Virus record (IMG/VR): IMGVR_UViG_3300030329_000049
Coordinates: 1 to 29,929 of that record
Source of the DNA: a virus
Direction: 5' to 3' (one strand)
DNA: 29,929 nucleotides
Part shown: one piece after another, positions 6,731-13,670 of the stretch
Layout: the number at the start of each line of letters is the position of its first letter
Numbering within the stretch: the first letter of the stretch is position 1
Translations under genes and position numbers: made by a program
Notes under the pieces: model-generated
Told to the model about the DNA's origin: nothing
Seen by the model: only the letters and a program-made list of their open reading frames with translations
Database searches by the model: none

Positions 6731-7570
6731 ATGTCAAGCGAAAATCAAGAGGTAGTAACACCAGAAGTTCAAACTGAAAATTCTGTGTTATCTGGAGATC
6801 CTAAAACAGAAACTCCAACAAGTACAGATTGGAAAGCAAATCTTTCCGATGAAATAAAAGCAGATAAATCTTTAGAAAATATTAAAGATATTGAAAGCCT
6901 AGCAAAAAGTTATGTCCACGCACAAAAGCTAGTAGGTGCAGATAAAATTCCTGTACCTAATAAATTTGCAACAGAAAAAGATTGGGATGCAGTTTATGAA
7001 AAACTAGGTAGACCAAAGGATGCAACTGGATATAAATATGAGTTAGGAGAAAATACCAAAATTAATGAAGAGGCTTTAAAAACTTTTTCAGACCAAGCGC
7101 ATAAGTTGGGACTATTACCAACACAAGCTAATGGTGTTGTAAAATGGTATAATGATATGGCAGCTCAACAACAACAAGATGCAGACACAGTAGCCATGGG
7201 TGCTAGAGAGCAAAGCGAAACAGCTCTTAAAAAAGAGTGGGGTCAAGCATACGACCAGCAAATTAATAAAGCGGCAACTGTTGCTAAACAAGTTTTAGAT
7301 GCTGATTTTTTAAATTCAAATTTAGCAGATGGAACTAAAATTGGCGACCATCCAAGTTTTATTAAAGCATTTGCAAATTTAGCAGATAAGATGGGAGAAG
7401 ATACTATAACACAAGCATCTGGACCAGCTTATCAAACGCCAGCTCAAATAGAAAAACAAATTGGAGAATTAACACAACAAGGTTCAGCTTATTGGGATAA
7501 AAGACATCCTAACCATGAACTAGCTGTTAAAGAAGTTTTGGCTTTACGAGAACAAAAAAATCAAGTATAG
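6731..7570 (+). CDS. Capsid assembly scaffold protein
   Basis: This 279-residue, acidic, helical, glutamine-rich protein sits between the portal and the capsid gene, the usual place of the T7 gp9-like scaffold. The N-terminal 40 residues are disordered (rich in T, E, P). A conserved-looking core (SLAKSYVHAQKLVGADKIPVPN, residues about 57-78, then WDAVYEKLGRPKDATGYKY) is typical of scaffolds in this class. The helical C-terminus AYWDKRHPNHELAVKEVLALRE probably contacts the shell. It would be lost during head maturation. AAAGGAG lies before the ATG. Confidence 0.88.
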   Translation: MSSENQEVVTPEVQTENSVLSGDPKTETPTSTDWKANLSDEIKADKSLENIKDIESLAKSYVHAQKLVGADKIPVPNKFATEKDWDAVYEKLGRPKDATGYKYELGENTKINEEALKTFSDQAHKLGLLPTQANGVVKWYNDMAAQQQQDADTVAMGAREQSETALKKEWGQAYDQQINKAATVAKQVLDADFLNSNLADGTKIGDHPSFIKAFANLADKMGEDTITQASGPAYQTPAQIEKQIGELTQQGSAYWDKRHPNHELAVKEVLALREQKNQV

Positions 7571-7708
7571 CCGAAATATATTGGGATAATCGAAAGACCC
7601 TAGTTGACACTATGAAAGTATAGGTTCCAGGAGAACTAAAATCGAGGTTTCGACCCGTAAGGATAATCAGCCGCTTAACATTAACAACAACCCAAGGAGG
7701 AACTTATT
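7571..7708 (+). ncRNA. Structured leader of the major capsid gene (candidate)
   Basis: These 138 bases between scaffold and capsid encode no gene but hold a run of small inverted repeats. They are GGG/CCC (7583-7585 with 7598-7600), CTAT/ATAG (7610-7613 with 7620-7623), GTTC/GAAC (7624-7627 with 7633-7636) and GGT-TTCG-ACC (7646-7655, a UUCG tetraloop). The last 30 bases are unpaired, A/C-rich, and lead to a very strong ribosome-binding site AAGGAGG (7694-7700), eight bases before the ATG. A row of hairpins before the most highly expressed structural gene suggests a 5' stabilising or processing element. I cannot assign a known RNA family. Confidence 0.4.
7598..7618 (+). promoter_or_regulatory. 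Promoter-like GACACTATGAAAG element before the capsid gene
   Basis: GACACTATG at 7606-7614 recurs exactly at 20820-20828 before the tail fibre gene, and CACTATG recurs at 2429 and 26692. The core CACTAT equals the T7-class promoter core. A non-coding position 95 bases before the capsid start fits a promoter for head genes. There is no TAAT at the upstream T7 spacing here (CCCT instead). TTGACA at 7604-7609 overlaps the element, but no sigma70 -10 box lies at 17 bases. Confidence 0.35.
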
Positions 7709-8584
7709 ATGAGTTCACAAATAACTACTTCTTTCGTTGAACAGTATAGCTCTAATGTTGCTATGCTTTCTCAACAAATGGGAAGTAAACTTAGAGGTTC
7801 TGTTGATGTGGAAACTGTTAGAGGTAAAAACGCATTCTTCGATCAAGTCGGAGTAACAGCTGCTCAATTAAGAACGAGCAGACATGGCGATACACCTCAA
7901 ATAGACACGCCTCACAGCAGAAGAAGATTGAGCTTGGCTGACTACGAATGGGCTGACTTAGTTGACGATGTCGACAAAGTTAGAATGCTTGTAGACCCGA
8001 CAAGTTCATACGCAAGAGCAGCGGCAGCAGCTATGAACAGAGCAATGGATGATGTTATTATAACAGCGTTCAACGCATCTGCGAATACTGGTGTTGCTGG
8101 TGGTACATCTACGGCTCTACCTTCTGGACAAAAAACAGCAACTTCAGACCAATCAGATGGTTTGACGATTGCTAAACTTTTGGCTGCGAAGAAAATCCTA
8201 GATAACAACGATGTTGACCCTTCATTGAAGAGATATATCGTTTGTGGACCACAACAGATCTCGGATCTATTAGGAACTACACAAGTAACTAGCTCTGACT
8301 ATAACACAGTTAAAGCTCTTGCTGAAGGTAGTATCAATTCCTACTTAGGATTTGAGTTTATAATGTCAACAAGATTGAACAAGGATGCAACTAACACTAC
8401 TGACAGATTAGTTTTTGCATATACTGAAGATGCTATCAAGTTAGGTATCGGTAAGGATATTTCTGCAAAAATTTCTGAAAGAGCTGATAAAAGCTACAGT
8501 ACACAAGTATATTACTGTATGTCGCTTGGAGCAGTTCGTATGGAAGAAGAGAAAGTTGTTCAAATTCCTTGTCATGAAGCATAA
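7709..8584 (+). CDS. Major capsid protein
   Basis: This 291-residue protein builds the icosahedral shell (HK97-like fold, the Phage_capsid_2-type group found in marine podoviruses). The family look is clear. There is an N-terminal helix region (ITTSFVEQYSSNVAMLSQQMGSKL), then RTSRHGDTPQIDTPHSRRRLSLADYEWADLVDDVDK (about residues 55-90), a long spine helix SYARAAAAAMNRAMDDVI, a glycine-rich variable loop (TGVAGGTSTALPSG), and a C-terminal domain with VCGPQQISDLLG and GFEFIMSTRL. Its ribosome-binding site AAGGAGG is the best in the window and the codons are less extreme in AT than in the neighbours, as expected for a highly expressed protein. An opposite-strand ORF at 7942-8208 is a shadow. Confidence 0.95.
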   Translation: MSSQITTSFVEQYSSNVAMLSQQMGSKLRGSVDVETVRGKNAFFDQVGVTAAQLRTSRHGDTPQIDTPHSRRRLSLADYEWADLVDDVDKVRMLVDPTSSYARAAAAAMNRAMDDVIITAFNASANTGVAGGTSTALPSGQKTATSDQSDGLTIAKLLAAKKILDNNDVDPSLKRYIVCGPQQISDLLGTTQVTSSDYNTVKALAEGSINSYLGFEFIMSTRLNKDATNTTDRLVFAYTEDAIKLGIGKDISAKISERADKSYSTQVYYCMSLGAVRMEEEKVVQIPCHEA

Positions 8585-8608
8585 TCAATAGAATAGGAGA
8601 AAATCACA

Positions 8609-9088
8609 ATGGGAACTAAAAACTCAGACTTAGTAGCAAATTTTGAAGCTACGCCACCAGTTCTTACAGATAGCAGCCTTCTTCACGGAGTAGTTCGTGT
8701 TGCACAAGGTACTATAGTTGTAGCAGCTGGCGATAGTGATGATGACGATATTGTTATGCTTGCACCTATACCAAGTAATGCTGTCGTTCCACAAATTTGG
8801 ATCGGTTCAGATACACTTGGAGGTTCATGTACTTTCAATGTTGGAATTTATCAAAGTGATGGAACAGTAGTAGACGAAGATTACTTCGCAACTGCGGTGG
8901 CTGATGCTGGCGCAATGGCTGATGTAAGACACGAAGCTGCTGACATCAATACTGCTGGAAAAGCAATGTGGGAAATGGCTGGAGCGTCAAGCGATCCTGG
9001 AGGTTACTACTACATAGCGGCTACTATGGCTGCTGCGGGTGGAACTGAAGGTGATATGTCGTTCTGCATTAACTATGTTTGTAACTAG
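8609..9088 (+). CDS. Putative head decoration / minor structural protein
   Basis: This 159-residue, acidic, alanine- and glycine-rich protein immediately follows the capsid gene and has its own ribosome-binding site (ATAGGAG). The middle is a predicted beta-rich body: GVVRVAQGTIVVAAGDSDDDDIVMLAPIPSNAVVPQIWIG and CTFNVGIYQSDGTVV. The composition and less AT-biased codons resemble the capsid gene, suggesting high expression. In related phages the gene after the capsid often encodes a head decoration or head-fibre protein. I infer that role from position and style; I do not recognise a named domain. Confidence 0.65.
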   Translation: MGTKNSDLVANFEATPPVLTDSSLLHGVVRVAQGTIVVAAGDSDDDDIVMLAPIPSNAVVPQIWIGSDTLGGSCTFNVGIYQSDGTVVDEDYFATAVADAGAMADVRHEAADINTAGKAMWEMAGASSDPGGYYYIAATMAAAGGTEGDMSFCINYVCN

Positions 9089-9099
9089 CAAATAGAATT

Positions 9100-9133
9100 T
9101 TAGGCGGGGGAAGCGAGAGTGGAACCCGCCTAA
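9100..9133 (+). promoter_or_regulatory. Hairpin with GGAA/GGAA internal loop after the capsid genes
   Basis: TTAGGCGGG (9100-9108) pairs perfectly with CCCGCCTAA (9125-9133). Inside, GGAA (9109-9112) faces GGAA (9121-9124), which can form four consecutive G-A pairs. These are capped by G-U/C-G pairs and a GAGA tetraloop of the GNRA class (9115-9118). No T-tract follows, so it is not a standard intrinsic terminator. It may stop exonucleases at the 3' end of capsid mRNA, attenuate transcription, or be a processing or protein-binding site. The next ATG is at 9140, so the hairpin could also hinder its translation. Confidence 0.6.
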
Positions 9134-9139
9134 GATGCA

Positions 9140-9346
9140 ATGATAAAAAAGTTAGATAAACCAAAACTTGTCTTACATTTTAAAAGTGGAAATTATATTT
9201 ACCGATATGTTTTGGTAGACAGATTTAAAAACGATAACAAGTATCATTATGGTTTTGATACTAAAGAAGAATTAACTGAAGCTGAAATATTTGCTTTGGT
9301 AAAACCAAGAACATTAAGAAGAAAATATATAATTAAAAAGGAATAG
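9140..9346 (+). CDS. Small protein with YRYxLVDxF motif
   Basis: This 68-residue basic protein starts six bases after the hairpin, with no clear ribosome-binding site. Its N-terminal half reads KPKLVLHFKSGNYIYRYVLVDRFK; the segment YIYRYVLVDRF is shared with the protein encoded at 28217 (YVYRYILVDKF). Its end is strongly basic (RTLRRKYIIKKE). Function unknown; it is probably a small nucleic-acid- or virion-associated protein. Confidence 0.65.
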   Translation: MIKKLDKPKLVLHFKSGNYIYRYVLVDRFKNDNKYHYGFDTKEELTEAEIFALVKPRTLRRKYIIKKE

Positions 9347-9347
9347 T

Positions 9348-9416
9348 ATGTACGGAAGTAAAAAAAGTAGACCACCAAAAAAACCTAAAACAAAACCAAA
9401 ACCAAAAAATAGATAA
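9348..9416 (+). CDS. 22-residue lysine/proline-rich microprotein
   Basis: The ATG at 9348 follows AAGGA (9338-9342) and opens a 22-codon frame, MYGSKKSRPPKKPKTKPKPK then NR, stopping at 9416. The next gene's ribosome-binding site AAAGGA lies at its stop. About half the residues are Lys/Arg and a quarter are Pro. Tiny basic ORFs at this place, between head and tail-tube genes, are common in marine podoviruses. It could bind DNA or RNA, but that is inference from charge. Confidence 0.5.
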   Translation: MYGSKKSRPPKKPKTKPKPKNR

Positions 9417-9424
9417 AGGATAAC

Positions 9425-10006
9425 ATGGCATCAGTAGTTCAAATTTGTAATTCAGCATTAAATCAATTAGGCGCAAGTTCAATTACAGCTCTTACAGATG
9501 ATAGTAAAAATGCTAGATTATGTAATGAAAGATATACAACAATTAGAGATGCAGTATTTAGAACGCATCCTTGGAATTGTTTAATTAAAAGAGTTCAATT
9601 AGCACAAGATAGCGATACTCCAGCTTGGGGTTTTGATTATCAATATACTTTACCCGCAGATTGTTTAAGAATTTTAGGAATTAAAGATTACAACGCAGAT
9701 TACAAAGTTGAAGGTAGAAAATTATTAATTAGTGAAAGTGAAGTATATTTAATTTATTTAGCACAAATAACTGATGTTAATCAATTAGATGTTTTATTAA
9801 GAGAAACTATCTCTGCACATTTAGCGCAAGATATTGCTTATGCTATAACTGCTAATATGCAAGTTGCAAATCTAATGGCAGAAAAATATCAAGCTAAATT
9901 ATCAGAGGCAAGACACGCAGACGCTAGCGAAGGTTACAATACTAATCCAGAGTTAGCTCCAACAGATCAAATCATAACTGAAGATTTTTTAAACAGTAGA
10001 TATTAA
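9425..10006 (+). CDS. Tail tubular protein A (T7 gp11-like adaptor)
   Basis: This 193-residue protein matches the T7 gp11 pattern. Its conserved N-terminus is VVQICNSALNQLGASSITALTDDSKNARLCNERY (residues 4-37), with the following helix RDAVFRTHPWNCLIKR. The strand region WGFDYQYTLPADCLRILGI and a C-terminal helix bundle (LRETISAHLAQDIAYAIT... MAEKYQAKLSEAR) complete it. Twelve copies join the portal to the nozzle. It has an AAAGGA ribosome-binding site and lies directly before its partner gp12-like gene. Confidence 0.92.
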   Translation: MASVVQICNSALNQLGASSITALTDDSKNARLCNERYTTIRDAVFRTHPWNCLIKRVQLAQDSDTPAWGFDYQYTLPADCLRILGIKDYNADYKVEGRKLLISESEVYLIYLAQITDVNQLDVLLRETISAHLAQDIAYAITANMQVANLMAEKYQAKLSEARHADASEGYNTNPELAPTDQIITEDFLNSRY

Positions 10007-10008
10007 AT

Positions 10009-12774
10009 ATGGGAAAACAACTTTTAAGTATCCCTAGCTTTACCGCTGGGGAGCTTTCCTCTTCTATGGAGGGAAGAACAGATTTTGCAAAATACTTTAA
10101 TGGTGCAACTAATATTGAAAACTTTGTGGTTATGCCACATGGACCAATAACAAGACGACCAGGAACTTATTTTGTATCTGAAATAAAAACATCTGCAAAT
10201 AAAACAAGACTTATTCCTTTTACATTTTCAACTGAACAAACTTACATTTTAGAATTTGGCGATCAATACATTCGTTTCTTTAAAGATAACGGTCAAATTG
10301 TGGAGGCTAATAAAACTATTACTGGAATTACGCAAGCTAATCCAGCTGTAGTTACATCTAGCTCACATGGTTATAATAATGGAGATTTTGTAACTATTTC
10401 ATCTGTTGTAGGAATGACAGAAGTAAATGGTAAAACTTTTAAAGTAGCAGATAAAACTACTAATACTTTTGAATTACAAGATGTTGATGGTAACGATATA
10501 AACTCTTCTGGTTATACTGCTTATTCATCTGCTGGTGTAGCCAATAGAATTTATCAAATCACAACTAACTATACGACAGCACAACTATTTGATTTAAAAT
10601 TTGCACAGTCTGCTGACGTTATGTATATAACGCATCCTAGCCATGAAGCCTCAAAACTATCCAGAACGGGTCATACTTCCTGGACACTTTCAGAAGTAGA
10701 CTTTGGCGAAACTGGACCCTACATGGATGCTAATACTACAGCGACAACTTTAACTCCAGCATCATCTGGAACTGGAACGGGTGTTAATATAACTGCTAGC
10801 TCAACTACAGGAATAAATGGTGGTAATGGTTGGCAAACAACAGATGTTGGAAGAATTTTAAAATTTAATAGTGGCGAGGCTGTAATTACAGCAAGAACAA
10901 ATACCACAGTTGTAGTCTGCACAATTACTAAAGCATTTGCTAATACTGATGCAACAGCAGCTTTTCAACTTGGTTCTTTTTCAGATACCACGGGTCATCC
11001 ATCGGTAGTTACTTTCTTTGAACAAAGATTAGTATTTGCTGGAACATCCGATCAACCACAAACTATGTTTTTCTCAAAGTCTGGAGATTATGAGAATATG
11101 ACAGCTGGAACTGATGCTGACGATGCTATGATTTATACCATTGCATCTAACCAGGTTAATGCAATTAAAGCTATGAAGGCAACAAGAACTTTAATTGTAA
11201 TGACAACGGGTGGGGAATATGCTGTATCCGCTGGAACCGCATCTGCAATTACACCAACAAATATTTCAATCGTTAAACAATCTAATTATGGTTCAGCTGG
11301 AGTAGATGCTTTATCTATTGGAAACGCAACTATCTTTTTACAAAGAGCAAAAAGAAAAATGAGAGAACTTGCTTATAATTTTGACACCGATGGTTATGTT
11401 GCTCCAGATTTAACTATTCTTGCAGAACATATAACTGATAGTGGTATTACCCAAATGGATTACCAACAAGAACCATACTCAATAGTTTGGGGAGCAAGAA
11501 CAGATGGCGTATTAGCTGGTTTAACTTATAACAGATTAGAAAATGTTGTTGCTTGGCATAGACACATTATAGGCGGTAAGTCTGACACTACAAAAAATAT
11601 TATTCAACAATCAATTAGTTTCACTTCAAACTCTTCAAATGTAAATACCACAGCTAATACAATTACTATTTCATCACACGGATTATCAACTGCTGATCCA
11701 GTTTATTATTATGCAGCTAGCAATGCGATTGGTGGATTAAATAATTCAACATTATATTATGCTATCGCAACCGATAGTAATACCATAAAATTAGCGACAA
11801 CAGCATCAAATGCTACTGCGGGAACAGCTATATCATTTAATTCAGCTCCTAGTTCAGACACAACTCAATACATTTATCAAGGTGTAAATATATCATCTAA
11901 TTTTATTTATTCTGCCTCTCATGGTTTTACAACAGGCGATATTTTTTATTATGATAACACAGGAACATCTATTGGTGGTTTGTCTGAAAATACAAAATAT
12001 TATATTGAAAAAATTGATAACAACCAATTTAAACTTTATTCAGATAAAACTTTATCTACTGTTGTTAGTTTAACTTCAGCACATACATCAGAGCAAACTG
12101 ATAATATTTTAACTCATGCTAAAGTGGAAAGTGTTGCTGTTATTGATGGCGATGCAGACGAAGATCAAGTTTGGGTTATAGTTCAAAGATGGGTTAATGG
12201 AGCTGTAAGAAGGCACGTTGAATATTTTACTCCATTTGATTTTAATAGAGATGTTACTGCATTTCATTATTTAGATAGTGGATTAAGTTATGTTGGCGAT
12301 GAAACGACTACTCTTACCGGATTAGATCATTTAGAAGGAGAAGTTGTAGATGTTATTGGCGAAGGTGCTGCACAAACTAATAAAACAGTTTCAAGCGGCA
12401 GTATAACAATAGATAGCGCAACTGAACAAGCTAAAGTTGGTTTACTGTATACATCTGATTTACAAACAATGAGATTAGATGAAGGTTATACAGAAACAAC
12501 TCAAACTAAAACAAAAAGAATTTATGATTTATCTGTTAGGTTTCAAGATACCGTTGGAGCTAAAGTTGGACCCAACGCAGCAAACTTAACATCAATAAAT
12601 TTTAGAGCTAGTGGATCTCCAATGAACTTACCTATTCCATTATTTACAGGAGATAAATCTGTTGAATTTGACACAGGCTATGGCACGGAAGGTTTAGTTT
12701 ATGTTCAACAACCACAGGCTCTACCAATGACTATCCTTGGTATTTATCCAAGATTGGAGACAGAGAGTGTCTAA
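10009..12774 (+). CDS. Tail tubular protein B / nozzle (T7 gp12-like) with inserted domains
   Basis: This 921-residue protein forms the hexameric tail nozzle. The N-terminus (SIPSFTAGELSSSMEGRTDFAKYFNG, ...GPITRRPGTYFV..., FTFSTEQTYILEFG) is typical of gp12. It is longer than T7 gp12 (about 790 residues) because of inserted beta domains. Residues about 103-177 hold one (SSSHGYNNGDFVTISSV, NGKTFKVADKTTNTFEL), of a type often labelled FCCH-like. Residues about 537-620 and 626-704 hold two more with the same SxHGxxTxDxxYY and NxLYYxI / NTKYYI core. The core resumes with VESVAVIDGDADEDQVWVIVQR and DHLEGEVVDVIGEG. The start has no strong ribosome-binding site and is probably coupled to gp11. Confidence 0.92.
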   Translation: MGKQLLSIPSFTAGELSSSMEGRTDFAKYFNGATNIENFVVMPHGPITRRPGTYFVSEIKTSANKTRLIPFTFSTEQTYILEFGDQYIRFFKDNGQIVEANKTITGITQANPAVVTSSSHGYNNGDFVTISSVVGMTEVNGKTFKVADKTTNTFELQDVDGNDINSSGYTAYSSAGVANRIYQITTNYTTAQLFDLKFAQSADVMYITHPSHEASKLSRTGHTSWTLSEVDFGETGPYMDANTTATTLTPASSGTGTGVNITASSTTGINGGNGWQTTDVGRILKFNSGEAVITARTNTTVVVCTITKAFANTDATAAFQLGSFSDTTGHPSVVTFFEQRLVFAGTSDQPQTMFFSKSGDYENMTAGTDADDAMIYTIASNQVNAIKAMKATRTLIVMTTGGEYAVSAGTASAITPTNISIVKQSNYGSAGVDALSIGNATIFLQRAKRKMRELAYNFDTDGYVAPDLTILAEHITDSGITQMDYQQEPYSIVWGARTDGVLAGLTYNRLENVVAWHRHIIGGKSDTTKNIIQQSISFTSNSSNVNTTANTITISSHGLSTADPVYYYAASNAIGGLNNSTLYYAIATDSNTIKLATTASNATAGTAISFNSAPSSDTTQYIYQGVNISSNFIYSASHGFTTGDIFYYDNTGTSIGGLSENTKYYIEKIDNNQFKLYSDKTLSTVVSLTSAHTSEQTDNILTHAKVESVAVIDGDADEDQVWVIVQRWVNGAVRRHVEYFTPFDFNRDVTAFHYLDSGLSYVGDETTTLTGLDHLEGEVVDVIGEGAAQTNKTVSSGSITIDSATEQAKVGLLYTSDLQTMRLDEGYTETTQTKTKRIYDLSVRFQDTVGAKVGPNAANLTSINFRASGSPMNLPIPLFTGDKSVEFDTGYGTEGLVYVQQPQALPMTILGIYPRLETESV

Positions 12775-13219
12775 TATAAAATTTGTACCTTTTGAAAACG
12801 AACACGCACATTATATTTTAGATCAAGGTTTAAATAGTGAATTATTAGAAATGAAACCAGAGCATAGAAAATATGCTTATTATCTAAAAGAAGTTGGAAT
12901 GTCGTTTACAGGGTTATTGAATAACAAACCTATAGCGGCTGGAGGGATCTTTCCCCTCTGGGATGGCTGTGCCGAGGGGTGGGTCTTGGCTACAAAAGAA
13001 ATAAATAACTATCCAATAACATTTGCAAAGGTTATTAAGCAAAGAACTGACATGATGTTAAAAAATAATTTTATTAGAAGATTACAAACATCAGTCAAAG
13101 CCGATTGTTTAGTTGCATTAAGATTTGCAAAATTTTTAGGATTGAAAGAAGAAGGTTTAATGAAGGGTTATGGACCAGACGGTTCTGACTTTTATAGATT
13201 TGCGAGGATTATAAAATGA
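12767..13219 (+). CDS. T7 gp13-like internal virion protein (GNAT-like)
   Basis: I place the start at GTG 12767 (150 residues) because GGAGA at 12756-12760 sits six bases before it; an in-frame ATG at 12737 would lie deep in the nozzle gene. The protein is the gp13-like / DUF2833 type: IKFVPFENEHAHYIL, a strand IAAGGIFPLWDGCAEGWVLAT (residues about 56-77), and a helix LRFAKFLGLKEEGLMKGYGPDGSDFYRFARI. The body resembles an acetyltransferase fold with the final gly-phe-tyr strands, but an acetyl-CoA loop is not clear. In T7 the counterpart is needed for virion assembly. It overlaps the nozzle stop by eight bases and the next gene by four. Confidence 0.8.
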   Translation: MSNIKFVPFENEHAHYILDQGLNSELLEMKPEHRKYAYYLKEVGMSFTGLLNNKPIAAGGIFPLWDGCAEGWVLATKEINNYPITFAKVIKQRTDMMLKNNFIRRLQTSVKADCLVALRFAKFLGLKEEGLMKGYGPDGSDFYRFARIIK

Positions 13220-13668
13220 GTTTTTTTGGAGATATATTTGCTGGAAGAGCTGAAAAAAAAGCATCTGAATATAATGCAAGGATTATAGAAAATAATAAAA
13301 AAATTAAAGAGCAAGAGGCAGTTCAGATTATGTCTGTTCATAATAATTTTACTCTTCCAAAATTTGATAAGACAGTTGAACAAATACAAGGCGAAACTAG
13401 AGTTGCGTATCTTTCTAGTGGAGCTGCCTTAGAAGGTACTGTGCTTGATACTCTTTATGCACAAGCATTAGAATTAGAAACAGATAGAGATATTTTAACT
13501 TTTAATGCAGAAAATGCAAAAGCAACAAAAGAAAATGAGGCAATTATGATGCAAGCAGACGCAGATCTTCAAAGATGGAGAGGTAAAGTTGCTAAGAAAG
13601 CATCTTACTATGCAGCGGGTGCAAGTCTATTAGACACAGCAGCAACAGTACAAAGTATGAGAGGATAA
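13216..13668 (+). CDS. Internal virion protein B (T7 gp14-like)
   Basis: This 150-residue helical, alanine-rich protein begins MSFFGDIFAGRAEKKASEYNA and ends KASYYAAGASLLDTAATVQSM. This is the layout of gp14-type proteins, which enter the outer membrane on infection and start the ejection channel. The central part (ALEGTVLDTLYAQALELETDRDI) is a long amphipathic helix. It lies between the gp13-like gene and the large internal proteins, as in T7. GCGAGGA before the ATG is a fair ribosome-binding site; the gp13-like stop overlaps by four bases. An opposite-strand ORF at 13192-13389 is a shadow. Confidence 0.82.
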   Translation: MSFFGDIFAGRAEKKASEYNARIIENNKKIKEQEAVQIMSVHNNFTLPKFDKTVEQIQGETRVAYLSSGAALEGTVLDTLYAQALELETDRDILTFNAENAKATKENEAIMMQADADLQRWRGKVAKKASYYAAGASLLDTAATVQSMRG

Positions 13669-13670
13669 AT

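Noticed and set aside
7571-7708. Self-cleaving ribozyme (hammerhead) before the capsid gene
   Set aside because: The strand has GAAA-like runs but no CUGANGA core, and the stems do not meet at a three-way junction.
9100-9140. Intrinsic terminator after the head genes
   Set aside because: The stem is strong but is followed by GATGCAATG rather than a T-run on the + strand; the - strand side also lacks one.
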